A stretch of 64,000 nt of DNA, from NCBI GenBank assembly GCA_963682175.1, contig OY821791.1, positions 19,806,542 through 19,870,541 of the forward strand, given 5' to 3'. Position numbers and translations under genes: made by a program. Below, piece after piece: positions 22,073-33,590 of the stretch. The notes below the pieces were generated by a model. That model did no database searches and had not been told where the DNA came from. It saw only the letters and a list, made by a program, of their open reading frames with translations. The DNA comes from Triglochin maritima (lineage: Eukaryota; Streptophyta; Magnoliopsida; Alismatales; Juncaginaceae). The stretch's first letter is position 1. The number at the start of each line of letters is the position of its first letter.

Positions 22073-23597
22073 GATTGGCATCATTTCATGCATATCTTTG
22101 TGTCTTATATCCATTATCTTTCACCCTAAACAATGCTATGTAACGACTTTTATGTTTAGTTTTCAGGAATAAGTAGGTTTGAGAAGGAGAGACTATAAAT
22201 AGCAAGGAAAAGGACTGAATTGTGAGACCTGGGGACTAAGATGCAAGGGAAAAGGACCCGAACGTAAGATCGAAGGACCTAAGAGCAAAACAGAAAACTC
22301 CACACCATCATGGGGAGTATTGTGGCAATTCGATTCGGGTCGGAGCTCCAACAAACGAAGTAGATGCATCCAAGACCAACAAATATATCAAGGAAAGCCC
22401 AAAACAAAAATGAGCGAGATCCGGATCCTATAGACCGCCAATTGGCGGTCCGGATCTCTCCGGATCCGCCAAGACTTCTGGAGCACGTGTATTAGAGTTT
22501 GTTTAGGCTATTTTTGGTATCTGTTTAGTCCCATACCGGGGGATTGTCCCGGATTACCTTTTTCTATGGCTATAAATAGAACTCCTCCTCCTTCTTTTGT
22601 AAACTACCCATTTCTTGGTGGCATTCTCTCTACTAAGGAGTAAGCCTTGAAGCAAAACTCAAGGTGGAGAAGAATGCTACCTTCAATGTGAGTCATTGTT
22701 AATAAAATAATTATTCTTAGTTTCTTTTAATCTTGTCTTTTAATTCTTGCATGTTTCTTTAGTTTATGTTCCTTTCAATTAGCTTTTTTAATATTCCTTT
22801 TTTGCTTAGTCTAATTTCATTTCAGTAGAATGTTTCATTTTAATGTAGGTTGTAGTGTAATAATTAGTGAGTAGTTCCATCCCCATTTGGGGGGTGGAGA
22901 AATGTGTGATATGATCATGTAGTGTATTAGGTGTGTGTTATCTTAATCCCTTGAGCCTTATATGATTTCCATAACCATGTAATGGGATTTCACTCTTATC
23001 TTTGATATGCTAATGCTCTTGAATGAAGCTTAGCTTATGCTTAGATTAGTGGACCTATTTCATGGGGAATGATAAGGTGAGGATATGGATGGAATTAATA
23101 TTGGAAACACAATTTGTAGTGTATGTACTCTTGTTGCCTTTACCTTGGTTATTGCCTTGTATGTTTTAATGATATTGAGTTATCTAATTTCATGTGGAGG
23201 CATAGTAGGGTCTAGTCTTTATACATGAGTTCATTTAGCTTCATTCCAATTATTGTCTTGTATGTTTTGAAGATATAGTCTTATCTTATTTCATGTGGAG
23301 GCAAAGTTGGATTTAGTTTTATGATTTCATGCACTACATGTTGTGAGGAGCATTATTGAAGACACACACACACATCTTTATATTCACATTATTTCTCTAC
23401 CCCCTATGGGGTTTAGTTTTATTGCTTATCTTCCATTTCCTTTTTGCATTGTAGTGTAGTTTAGTGTAACCAACCTTTCTCTCCTTTCTTTCCCACTCGC
23501 CTTCGCACAAACCAAAAGTCGACACACCTCCCTTTGGATCGACCCGTATTTGCCACCGCTTCAACGCGGTCGTGCACTTGCGGTTTAATATAAAATG
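22073..23597 (+). repeat. Family X LTR inserted in Tekay 3' LTR
   Basis: It starts TGATTGGCATCATTTC; a TATA box is at 22571-22579, and the 3' end near 23597 has the family's 'cgtgcacttgcggtttaat' block. It is followed by a short inverted copy of an LTR start (23598-23656) rather than a clean target duplication, so the right end is rearranged. Confidence 0.85.
22433..22450. promoter_or_regulatory. Perfect 18-bp palindrome GACCGCCAATTGGCGGTC
   Basis: Best-preserved copy of the family X U3 dyad, ~120 bases upstream of the TATA box at 22571. Confidence 0.7.
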
Positions 23598-23656
23598 AAT
23601 CGGGGTAAAATAAAGGATATATAGCATGAATATGATGCATGATATGCTACTAATCA
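23598..23656 (-). repeat. Inverted fragment of a family X LTR start
   Basis: The reverse complement starts TGATTAGTAGCATATCATGC and matches the first ~50 bases of family X LTRs (compare 17573-17623). Confidence 0.65.
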
Positions 23657-23703
23657 ACTTACTTTTAAAAGTTTAAATTTTTTCCATTGTTGAGGGTGTT
23701 ACA
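23657..23703 (+). repeat. Right end of Tekay-type 3' LTR
   Basis: The stretch ending GAGGGTGTTACA matches, in reverse, the end of the solo LTR at 52772 (TGTAACATCCTC). It closes the chromovirus on the right. Confidence 0.75.
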
Positions 23704-25275
23704 ATATGTTGACATTGGTATTCGTTATTCATTGGCTAGTTTGAAAATTCTAGTAAATGACGAACGAGTGAAGGTAGAGAGTAACTCTACACATAGCATT
23801 ACAAAGTTTCCAACTTTATCTATTTGTGCGAGGACATTGAGTGAAGGTTGCTTATATAAAGATGGGGTTGGATCAAGTAAACAAAGGAAAAATATAGAAT
23901 TGTGGAAGAAAGAGCTTGATGATGTTGGCAGGAATTTGTAGACGTTAAAGCTTTTGCAAGGCATTGTGCAATTTTGCTATTTGTTGGAGCTTCAACTACA
24001 AGTTTTTGAGGAATAATTTACAAGTGGTCACTGCTAAATGTGCAAAAGAAGGTGGTGATTGGAAAGTTCATGATTAGGAACTCAACGCATGGGACTTTCG
24101 TAATTAAAGCATTTCTGAAGAATCATTCTTGTGGTGGTGGGGTTGCAACAACGAACCATCCTAGAGCTTCTAAGAATTGGGTTGCTAGTATTGTAGAAGA
24201 GACCTTGAAGACTCGGCCGTTGTACCAGGCTTTTGAAATAAATTCTGATATTTGTAGTGATTACCACGTTGAAAGCCCCTATCATAAGGCTTGGTTTGGA
24301 AAAGAGGCTGCAATGAAGCTTCTATATGGTGAAGATAAGGACTCCTTTGACCTGCATTGTTGGTATCGTGAGGCGGCTTTGAAGAACAATCCATGTTCTT
24401 TTATTGATTCAGAGGTTGATTCTCAGTCGTCTCAATTTCAAAGCATTTTTTTGCTTTCCATGCTTGCATTTATGCATTTCAAGTTGGATGTAGACCATTG
24501 TTATTTATTGATGGCACATTTTTGAAGTCTAAATATCAAGCGACATTACTTGTTGCTACTACTTTGAATGGAATATTTCCATTTGCATATGTTGTGGAAA
24601 ATTTGGAAAATGAAGATAATTGGAGTTGGTTTCTAAAAAATCTAAAGCAAATAGTTGACCCAGAAGAGAAAATAGCATTTATTTCTGATTGGTGTAAAGG
24701 TTTAAGTGTTGCCATTACAAAAACTTTCCTTGATTGTTACCATGTGTATTGCTTGAGACACCTAAAAGAGAATTTTAAGGCATCAATCCTTAAAAATTGT
24801 ACATCCAAAAGAAAGAGCAAGTATACATCAAAACCTTAACTACATCTTATTGTCATTTTTTGTACCGATAATTTTTGTTCATTAAAATTCTTCCTTTTTT
24901 GAAGTGTAGGATGTTAAGAACAATGAGAGGAATTTCATATTACACCACACATGCCAATTTTCAAAAGTACTACGACTTACTCTCACGGGAATCTTCCGTA
25001 GCCAAACATTTCGTTGATGAGTCTGGATTATAACATTGGGCAAACTACTTGTTTGAAGGAGAGCGTTACGGTCACATGTACTCTAATGTTGTTGAACCCT
25101 ATAATTCATGGATACTTGATCCTCAGCACCTTACCATAACCGATCTTGTCGACCACATCCGAGTAAAAGTTAGGGATTTGTTATGCAGAAGAAAGATTGA
25201 GTCCACTGAATGGAAATACACTTGTGTCTGTCTATTGAACAACAATTGGAAGCCACCATTCGTTATGGAAGACGA
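23704..25275 (+). pseudogene. Mutator-like (MULE) transposase pseudogene
   Basis: It encodes pieces of a MuDR-type transposase. The N-terminal zinc-type region is seen as VVTAKCAKEGGDWKVH and, after a shift, THGTFVIKAFLKNHSC. Then come NHPRASKNWVASIV and the DDE core: IDGTFLKSKYQATLLVATTL (first Asp), WFLKNLKQIV, FISDWCKGL (second Asp) and YCLRHLKENF. A further block, ERYGHMYSNVVEPYNSWIL (25055-25110), carries the third acidic residue, after an AT-rich gap that may be a decayed intron. At least three frameshifts and two stops break it. The left end is cut by the chromovirus LTR. The right end is fused at ~25275 to the copia env-like ORF. No MULE terminal inverted repeat is seen. Confidence 0.85.
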
Positions 25276-26028
25276 TTGCCACCTCTTCTCCACCACCTTC
25301 CTCTGACGAGGAATCAGATGACGAATCTATAGAAGATACTGTAGCAAATGAGGAAGAAAACACCGCTGATGATCCAAGGTGGATGCCTTGTTAGGCTCCA
25401 CAGGAGTCGAGTTCATGATGGATGAGGAAGACAAAGAAGCAAGGTCTCAATGGTATAGGTCGGCATCCAACTCAATAGATATACGTCATTTTCAGCATCA
25501 GTCAGACCGAGTTGATGCACTAGAAGCCTCCACATCTGCTCGCTTGGATGCATTTGAAGCTTCATTTTCTGCTCACTTTGATGAACTCAAGTCAATTGCT
25601 ACTTCCTCATCTGCTCAGCTGAATCGAATTGAAGCATCACCTGACTACATTACTTCCTATTTTCGTGATCAGTGACTCGGTTGAGTGTGTGATGCTATCT
25701 TTGCTTGTTTGTTGTGCTTCGAACTTGTGTTTTATTTGCTTTGAATTTTGCTTCATGTTGTATTTTTTCTTTCAAAACATTGTGGTTCGAATGTTATGAA
25801 TCCTATTTTGAATGCATGTTTATGATTCCCTTTATAGTTGATTTTGGCATGTTTACGCTTCCGCTATATCATCTCATGAGTTGAATAATCCTTGAATCCT
25901 ATGTTCATGAGTATCTTTTTGATTATGCCAAAGGGGGACAAATAAAAACATGCATCATAGATAGGGGGAGCTTAAAGATGATTAAACTTGAAAAGAACAT
26001 GTATTTAGATTGATAGGTTGTCATCATC
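25276..26028 (+). mobile_element. 3' end of a left-hand copia element (env-like C-terminus and tail)
   Basis: From 25276 the sequence matches 36172-36905 and 45173-45780. It encodes an acidic stretch and a coiled segment (25379-25675: ASTSARLDAFEASFSAHF, then FRDQ), then ~350 non-coding bases. It leads into a polypurine tract and LTR. Everything left of it in this copia copy is replaced by the MULE sequence. Confidence 0.8.
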
Positions 26029-26040
26029 AAAAAGGGGGAG
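26029..26040 (+). promoter_or_regulatory. Copia polypurine tract
   Basis: AAAAAGGGGGAG directly upstream of the LTR start TGTTGGC. This is the plus-strand primer site of copia elements and shows that an internal 3' end lies to the left. Confidence 0.85.
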
Positions 26041-26379
26041 ATTGTTGGCTTTTTGGCTACATAATCGATAATTTGTTTTGATGATTAATTGTCATATCAA
26101 TAAACATGTAATCTATTAACATCATCACATGCATATATTGTATTTCTAACATTTCAGGAACCAAGTACGGATCAAGACAATAAATGAAGAATAGATAGGT
26201 TTACAATTCTTAGGCTATAATGTAACTTTGCACTTGAAATCAATGATAAATTGCATTGCATGACCCATAGGGATCCTATAGAAGTCATACAATTAAGTCG
26301 TTAATCAATTTTACTTCATTGGAAATCGACAAAACATTGAAATCCCTTTAAAATAGGTGTTCTGGGTGAAACCAATCGA

Positions 26380-27040
26380 CCGATAGTCTATCTGGTTCGA
26401 CCGGATTCAACAGACAGTTTTCCATTGCCCAACGGTAGACCAAATCCTCTTTTAGTTCGACTGATTCTAATATCTGTTTTCCCAATCTAAATCGGTCAAC
26501 CGAAAGCCTTTAACTGTTCGATCGTTCCTTTATGTCAACCGATAGGACTCAATTCGACTGATACAATTTTCTCTAACCTATCTATTGTCGACACATGTCC
26601 TGGTTAGAGTGGAGACCGATCGACCGAAACCTACATTTTGTGCGACCGTTTACACTTCCGATTTTGTCTTCAATATGACCGTTATACTTATTGTATTTAA
26701 TAATGGTCGTATATAAATACTCCACCTAACCCTCTTTTAGATTTGGTCTTTCGGTCGACCGAAACCTTAGCACAATTCAACCGGCTCATGAAACACTCCA
26801 GTTCCAGCACCTACTGGTATTTTCTGTTGGACGACACCCCCTTTTTGTTCGACCGTTATCTCATTTGCGCAGTTTCATCTTCACCAAAACTCCCCAACGG
26901 TCGACTGAACCTTACCAAGTGTTCAACCGTTCTCTTAATTTCTAGCCTAGTTGGTTCGACTGTCTACACCTTTGTTCGATCGAATGCATATTCTTTGCAA
27001 ACCGGTCGACCGATTAATCAGATCCGGTCGACCGATTGGT
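26380..27040 (+). promoter_or_regulatory. GGTCGACC dyad cluster in copia U3
   Basis: About fifteen full or half sites occur (GGTCGACCGA, GTTCGACCG, GTCAACCGA and similar). Perfect CGGTCGACCG copies lie at 27003-27012 and 27025-27034, ~100 bases upstream of the TATA box. Confidence 0.7.
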
Positions 27041-27131
27041 GTCCATATTTGTGTCCAAACTTCACTGCTTTGTGTATTTTTACCCAACTCTTTCCCAACT
27101 TAATCCCAAGGGCTAGAATTAGTTTAGTGCT

Positions 27132-27140
27132 TATAAATAG
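27132..27140 (+). promoter_or_regulatory. Copia LTR TATA box
   Basis: TATAAATAG, conserved at 46744-46752 in the sister LTR. Confidence 0.75.
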
Positions 27141-27656
27141 AGTTGAGAACACTTTTCTAAGGTTACCAATTTTTCTCCAAGCTCACAAATTCTTACTACT
27201 CACATTTTGCTCTAAATGTTCTTGTGCTCACATCTTTCCACTTGAAATCACTCTCTTTGATTGCATCATACATTTCAAGTGCCCAAGATTAATTTGCTGA
27301 AGTAAATTCTTCAAGAGTTGTACTAGCATCCGGAGTGAAGCTCTTTTCGGATTGTGAGAAGGTGGTCTAAGCTAGGCGAGGGTGTTCACAAAGCTTGTGG
27401 TGTAAAGACATGATCTCGTCCAGCAACGGAGATCGGATTAGTGGAGGACACGAAGTTGCTCGAGGAAGCAATTCGTGAGAGAGGACTAGGATCCGGTGGT
27501 TGGATCCAAACCTCTATACATCAGGTGTTGTGGTTTGCTTTTCTCATCTTCGCATTTAATTGCTTTAGTTTTTAATTTGGCATAGTTGTTTAAAATACTT
27601 AATTAGTCTATTCAAGCCCATTTAGACTAATATTAGGGCACATTAGATCCTTTATT

Positions 27657-27669
27657 TGGTATCAGAGCC
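27657..27669 (+). promoter_or_regulatory. Primer-binding site for initiator tRNA-Met
   Basis: TGGTATCAGAGCC, complementary to the 3' end of tRNA-iMet, two bases after the LTR. Diagnostic of plant Ty1/copia. Confidence 0.93.
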
Positions 27670-27706
27670 TTGTTAATTTCATATAAACAAATTCACATTT
27701 GTAGCG

Positions 27707-28770
27707 ATGACCCAACAACGTGAGGGATTCCACACCGGTAGACCTCATTTGTTTGATGGAACAAACTTTGCATTTTGGAAGAAATGCATCATAATTTTTA
27801 TTCAATCTTATGATATTAAATTATGGGTGTTCTTTCAAAAACCATACATTCAAAACAAAGAATTAGAACTCTTGACTGATGATGAATTAGTCATGGTACA
27901 AATGAATGCTAAACTCATGAATATACTTATATGTGGTTTAAACAAAGAAGAGTATGATAGAATCAATGCATGTGATTCCGCATTTGAAGCATGGCATATG
28001 TTAGAGAGTCACTTTGAAGGTCGATCATCCATTAAGGAAACTAGGATAGACTCATTCATGCAAAAGTATGAAATGTTTGCAATGAAACCGAATGAATCCA
28101 TAAGCGATACACACACTCGCTTAACTCATATCACTAACTCCTTGACGAACCTTGGTAAGGTTTTGGTTGAAAGTGACAAGGTACACAAGTTTCTTCAGTC
28201 TCTAACTTTGGAATGGGAGAAAAAGACTACAGCAATGGAAGAAGCCAAAGATCTCTCAAAGTTGAAGATGGAGGATCTCATAGGAAGCCTCATGGCTTAT
28301 GAGATTCAAATGGAAGAAAGAAGAGAAAAGGATAAGGAACGGGAAGGGTCAAGATGGAAAGAAAAGACAACTGCTCTAAAAGCAACCTCGGATTCGGAAG
28401 CAATCAAAGATGAGGACACCAATGAAGACGTCGATTTCCTAACCCACAACTTCAAGAAGTTCCTATCCAAAAGAAAATTTACAAAAGGAAAAGGAGAATC
28501 ATCTTAGACGTTCACTTGCTATGAATACAACAAACCCGACCATATGAAGAACGATTGCCCCTTGCTTAGGCTAAGAGATCGTGAATGAAGAGAAGAGATA
28601 TCCTCCTAGAAGAGAAAGGGAGGAGAGACCAAGAAGAGACAGAGAAGAAAGGCCCTCACTAAGAGACAAAGAGGAGAGGCCTAGAAGACGAGATCGTGAT
28701 GATAACAAGAGAAGGGATCATCGCGAGAAAGATGGGAAGAAGGACCTCAAGGCCAATTGGATGACTCAAG
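27707..28770 (+). pseudogene. gag: Copia gag, N-terminal part
   Basis: Start ATG 27707, 38 bases after the PBS. The UBN2/DUF4219-type copia gag runs from HTGRPHLFDGTNFAFWKK through YDRINACDSAFEAWHMLESH to EYEI-like and lysine-rich segments. TAG at 28505-28507 stops it just before the zinc knuckle. The knuckle still reads CYEYNKPDHMKNDC: the second Cys codon is TAC (Tyr, 28526-28528), so zinc binding would fail. An Arg/Glu-rich stretch (28600-28740) follows in another frame, up to the solo LTR at 28771. Confidence 0.88.
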
Positions 28771-30301
28771 TGTTGGAACATGTGGGTCTACAATACTAAT
28801 CACTTTTATCCCGAATTACCCACTTGTTTAACTATCAAAGATAAGCGCAACGGAATTAAAACAAACAAGCGAGTAGGGAAGGAATAATGCAAACCACAAT
28901 GGACTCGGGGTTTTTTACAGAGGTTCGGCCACCGCCTACGCCCTCGCTTGCAAGCTCCGCTCGACACTTCGAGCTCCGCTCGCGTCTTCACTAACCACTC
29001 CCCGTTCCGGCCGGGAGAGAACGCCTTTACAAGTCTTCAAGCTCGCGAACAACCCTCGCCAAGCTTGGGTCCTCCTCTCACAATCTGAGAGGGACACTTC
29101 GGGCTCTCACCAAAGTCTATACTCTTTGTCTTGGGCTTTCACCAAGACCCTTGCTTCTTTGACAACAATGAGTGGGACAACACTCTCTATTTCTTGAGCA
29201 CACTTGAGTGAGAATAGGAATTATGACTAAAGTGTGGAATGTTTGAGGCTTGGAGTGTTTGGATCTTCTCTCTAATGTATGAGGCAAATATGTGTGGGAG
29301 AGTTGTGTTAAAATGTGTTTTACAACTCTTTATATAGGCATTAGAGAGAATAGATCCATTGGGGTTGATTGGGTGAGTGTTGGTGTAGGATACACAAAAC
29401 AGAAACTCGCAGGACTCAATTTTGAGTTAATTCGGTCGACTGGATTGGTCAGTTCGGTCGACCGTTTGGCAGTTTAGAACTCAGTTCGGTCGACCGGTTA
29501 AGTAACGGTCGACCGCCCAACGCTAAGACTCAGGTACACTTAAGTGATCGGTCGAACTCCGAATAGGGTTCGGTCGACTGATTTGCACCAGACACTCTGG
29601 GGTTGACAAACAATGATCTATTCGGTCGACCGAAACAAGATCTAGCGGTCGACCGATTTACAACAGGAGGTTTGGGTTTGTCAAGAGACGGATATTTGGT
29701 CGACCGATCAAGGTCCTCGGTCGACCGATACATGAAATGTATTTAGGGTATATTTGGTTTAATATGAATACGACCGTTGGGTATATACGACAAAGCTAAC
29801 GGTCGTATTCGTAAGTTCACACGGTCAACCGAAAGTGTGTGCACGGTCGATCGAAACCGGGCAGTGAAAACACAAACATGAGGATTGATCACTCGGTCGA
29901 CCGAACGGCCTGTTACGGTCGACCGAATGTGGCAGACTGTTAGGGTTCAGGTTTAGTGTTTTCCGATCGAAGTTTGGGTGATCTATTGAAGTCCAAATTA
30001 TATGAAATTTCGTGTGTGACTTCTATAAGGAACCTAGTGTGTGTTTAAGTTGATTTTAGCTCAAGTATGCTCAATGTACACAAGTTCCTAAGACTCAAAG
30101 AAAATACAAAATACATGTCTTCAAAAGAGCTTGATTACATGTCTTGACTTGATTTTCCTTTCTTCCTTGAGTCTTGATCACCTGTAGAGGTTAGCACAAA
30201 GCAATATATATGCAATGCAATATGTGTGCTACTCTACATGATCATAATTAAGATTAGGTTAATTAAATCATCAAACAAAGATTAAGGACAAAAAGCCAAC
30301 G
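28771..30301 (-). repeat. Solo LTR of copia-type family Y, TSD TCAAG
   Basis: On the minus strand it begins (C)GTTGGCTTTTTG at 30301 and ends TGTTCCAACA at 28771, 1531 bp. TCAAG flanks it (28766-28770, 30302-30306). The first base is C instead of the expected T. TATA sequence lies on the minus strand at 29329-29337, with the GGTCGACC cluster (29440-29940) upstream of it, in U3. The same family recurs at 47508-48972. Its start resembles the SIRE-like LTR start, so it is a related copia family. Confidence 0.9.
29440..29940 (-). promoter_or_regulatory. GGTCGACC dyad cluster in LTR Y
   Basis: Around ten GGTCGACC(G/A) sites occur, many arranged as TTCGGTCGACCG followed 15-30 bases later by a second site. 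ACTTAAGT lies at about 29537-29544 next to GGTCGAAC. Confidence 0.7.
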
Positions 30302-31040
30302 TCAAGCTCATCAAAGGATTTTGACTCCGAGTACTCTTAAGAAAAGGAGGCACACATGTGTTTCATGGTCACTAATGAAGATTCCGACTCAAGCCTACCT
30401 ACATCACCAAAGACAAGTGACCAACCTCAAGTGGTGGAAATTGACGACGATGAGGTATCCCTTCATGAAACACCTTCTTATGATGACTTGTTAGATGCTT
30501 TCCATAAACTTGCTGAGCGTTATGAAATATTTGTCATAAAAACAAACTAGGAAGAAAAGTGCATCTAGAGTTATCTATAAATATGACATTTTAACTAAAG
30601 AAAATGAAACACTAAATGATGAGATAAAAACCTTGAGATCCACAAAAGAGAGTCATACCAATGAAGATCTTATTGCCAAAAATAAACAACTCACAAAAGA
30701 TCTACAGAAATTCACCTTAGGAAGAAAAATGCTTGACATGCTTATTGGCACCGAAACCCAATCCCTAACAAAACATGACATAGGATACAAGGGAGGGAAA
30801 CAAAAGAAACTCACATCTAAGTTTGTTAAAATGAACAACTCTCTTGTTAAGAAATTAAACTATTCAAAAGTTTGGGTACCTAAGACTACTCAAGTTTGGG
30901 TACCAAAAGTTAGCCCTTGTCGTATTACGAATACAACCGTTAGCTTACGAATACGACCGTTAGCTTTGTCGTATATACCCAAACAAATTTGGGTACCAAA
31001 GTCTTCACTTGTTTCCTTTTTTGTAGATAAAAGCAAGGAG
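30302..31040 (+). pseudogene. Copia gag C-terminal/spacer region
   Basis: After the LTR the reading resumes with DFDSEYS, a stop, then CFMVTNEDSDSS and an acidic and helical stretch (VVEIDDDEVSLHETPSYDDLLDAF), usual between gag and protease in SIRE-like elements. 30633-31061 reads NKQLTKDLQKFTLGRKMLD and repeated VWVPK motifs. Inside it, 30944-30982 is an exact copy of part of LTR Y (see findings). Confidence 0.75.
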
Positions 31041-31044
31041 AGAG

Positions 31045-32300
31045 GGGAAGTGGATTCTTGATAGCGGGTGCTCAAGGCACATGACGGGAGACTCCGAAGT
31101 TCTATCAAGCATAAATCCTAAGAAGGGAGGAACCGTCACTTTTGGAGATAATGTTAAAGGTCACATTGTCGGTATTGGTAATGTTGGCAATACTTCTACT
31201 CCAAATATTGAAAAGGTTTTAATAGTAGGTGGTTTGAAACATAGTTTGCTAAGTGTTAGTCCATTAACCGATAAGAACTTTCTAGTTGTGTTTTATAAGC
31301 ATACTTGTCATATCATTTCTAAACATGACATGAAAACCGTTTTCATGTCATGTAGGTAAAATAATATTTACATTGTGCATGTTGATAACCTTAGAAATTT
31401 GAATGTTGAAACTTGTTTAGTTGCCTCACATGACGAAGCTTGGTTATGGCATAACCATTTGGGACATATTAGTATGTCGCAATTGCACAAATTATCCAAA
31501 CTTGACTTTGTTAAAGGGCTACCAAAAATTGATTTCAAAAAGGACAAACTTTGTGATGCATGCCAATTTGGAAAACAATTGAAATCTTCTTTCAAATCCT
31601 TAAATGTGGTGTCAACTTCAAAACCTCTTGAGCTTTTGCATTTGGATCTTTTTGGACCCTCACGAACCGTAAGTTTGGAGGGAAAAGATATGCTTTTGTT
31701 ACTGTTGACGATTTCTCAAGATTCACTTGGGCTTTGTTTTTAGCAAACAAACACGATGTTTTTGAAAAATTTAAAAGTTTTTGCAAACATGTTCAAAGGG
31801 AAAAAGACTCTAACATAATCACTATTCGTAGTGATCATGGAAGAGAATTTGAAAATGTGTCGTTTCAAAAAAAAATTGGGAAAAATATGGAATTGAGCGT
31901 AACTTCAATTTTCCTCGCACTCCTCAACAAAATGGGGTAGTTGAGAGGAAAATAGAACACTTCAAGAAATGACAAGAACCATGCTTGTAGAAAAAGGGCT
32001 TTCGAAATATTTTTGGTGCAAAACTGTTAATACATCTTGCTATGTTTTAAACCGTGTTCTCATTAGACCCATTTTGAAGAAAACTCCTTTTGAGCTTTGG
32101 CATAACCGTATTCCCAAAATCTCTTACTTTAAAGCTTTTGGTTCAAAATGTTTTGTCCTCAATACTAAGGTAATTTGGATAAATTTGATGCAAAATCTGA
32201 TGACGCCATCTTTTTAAGGTATTCCGATAGGAGTAAAGCATAAAGAGTCTAGAATGAACGAACTAGTTGTGTCGAGGAATCTCTACATGTCAACTTTGAC
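31045..32300 (+). pseudogene. Copia protease and integrase
   Basis: The protease site is WILDSGCSRHMTGD (Asp codon 31060-31062), intact. The GAG-pre-integrase zinc domain reads WLWHNHLGHISMSQLHKLSK ... CDACQFGK, so H-H-C-C is present. The integrase core starts LHLDLFGPSRT and, after a shift, VDDFSRFTW, FCKHVQREKDSNIITIRSD and EFENVSF; TPQQNGVVER-like sequence is at 31918-31945. TAA at 31357-31359 and several frameshifts disable it. Confidence 0.88.
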
Positions 32301-33590
32301 TAGTTGGCTTGTGTAGATAACTCCTCTCTTGATGATGATTGCATGGATATCATTAGATATGCATCATCACAAGATGCCACACTTGAGCCTCATCAAGAAC
32401 CTCCAAGTTCTCCACAAGAGGACAAAGAGGAACTTCCTAAGGATTGGACCTATAAAAAGGATCATCCGAAGGACTTTGTGATAGGAGATGTCTCTCAAGG
32501 TGTGACAACACGCTCTAGAGCTCATGTATTTTGTGACTCTTATGCATTTATCGCTACATTAGAATCCAAGAAAGTAGAACAAGCATGTAATGATGAGTTT
32601 TGGCTAATGTCTATGCATGAAGAGCTAAATAATTTTTGTTCAATGATGTTTGGGAACTTGTCGAAAAACCAACTAACCAATCGGTTATTGGAACCAAATG
32701 GATTTTTCGAAACAAACTTGATGACGATGGGAATGTAGTTAGAAACAAAGCTAGACTCGTTGCTCAAGGCTACCGCCAAGAGGAGAGGATAGACTTTGAC
32801 AAAACTTATGCCCTCGTTGCTCGAATAGAAGACATTTGCATGTTGTTAGCATATGCATCTTTTATGGACATAAAACTATTTCAAATGGATGTTAAAAGTG
32901 CTTTCTTAAATGGTTTTATCAATGAAAAAGTTTATGTTGCACAACCCCCCGGATTTGTAAATGAAACTTACCCAAACCATGTGTTTAAACTTAAGAAGAC
33001 TCTTTATGGCCTCAAACAAGCTCCTAGAGCTTGGTATGAGAGGTTTAAGAACTTCTTAATCAACAAAGGTTTTTGTGTGGGTAAAGTGGATACCACTTTT
33101 TTTTGAAATCTTATATTCATGATTTACTAGTAGTACAAATATATGTTGATGATATTATATTTGGTGCAAGTAAGCCGCGTCTTTGCGAAGAATTCTCTAA
33201 GTCTATGTAGGGGGAGTTCGAGGTGAGCTTAATTGGTGAACTAAATTTCTTTCTCGGACTTCAAATGAAGAAAACTCTAGATGGGAACTTCATACACCAA
33301 GCAAAGTACACAAAAGAACTTCTAAAACACTTTTGTCTTGAAGATAGCAAGTCATACAAGACTCCCATGAGCACTAGCACTAAATTGGACAAAGATGAAA
33401 ATGGCAAGGAGGTGCATATCAAGAAATATCGAGATATGATTGGATCCTTGCTTTACCTTACTACTAGTCGTTCGGATATTATCTTTGTCGTGTTTATGCG
33501 CTCGTTTTCAACCATGTCCAAAAGAATCTCACTTGAATGCCTTAAAATGAATTTTTTGATATCTTAAAGGTTCTCAAGATTTTGGTTTGT
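32301..33590 (+). pseudogene. Copia reverse transcriptase
   Basis: A linker (DDDCMDIIRYASSQDATLEP) precedes the RVT_2 domain. That domain reads GTKWIFRNKLDDDGNVVRNK, ARLVAQGYRQEE, FQMDVKSAFLNG, PPGF and KTLYGLKQAPRAWYERF. The catalytic IYVDDIIFG is present (33139-33165, both Asp kept), one frameshift after 33105. LNFFLGLQMKK and the thumb/connection follow to 33567. Frameshifts near 32640, 33105 and 33570 and a TAG at 33208-33210 make it inactive, though the residues themselves are well kept. Confidence 0.9.

Larger units (their letters stand above)
14535..23703 (+). mobile_element. Decayed Tekay/Del-like Ty3/gypsy chromovirus with nested insertions
   Basis: Domain order is gag, two CCHC-like knuckles, protease, RT, RNase H, integrase, chromodomain: the layout of plant chromoviruses. 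The 5' LTR is reduced to 14535-14830. The 3' LTR (from ~20526) ends with the typical GGGTGTTACA at 23703. Two family X LTRs have landed in it (16223-17623 and 22073-23597). Stop codons and frameshifts are frequent throughout, so the element is old and cannot move by itself. Confidence 0.85.
26043..27654 (+). repeat. SIRE-like copia LTR (shared 3'/5' LTR)
   Basis: Starts TGTTGGCTTTTTGG and ends about TAGATCCTTTA, 1612 bp; the sister LTR is 45793-47268. A polypurine tract precedes it and a primer-binding site follows, so it joins two copia internal regions. U3 carries the GGTCGACC cluster (26390-27040), including the perfect 16-bp palindrome TTTCGGTCGACCGAAA at 26749-26764. A TATA box is at 27132-27140. 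The long open frame over 26743-27300 is not conserved coding sequence. Confidence 0.9.

Noticed and set aside
26743..27300. 185-codon open frame in the copia LTR, and 101 codons at 46607-46912
   Set aside because: Lies across U3, TATA box and R; the sister LTR does not keep the full frame, and composition reflects the GGTCGACC motif.
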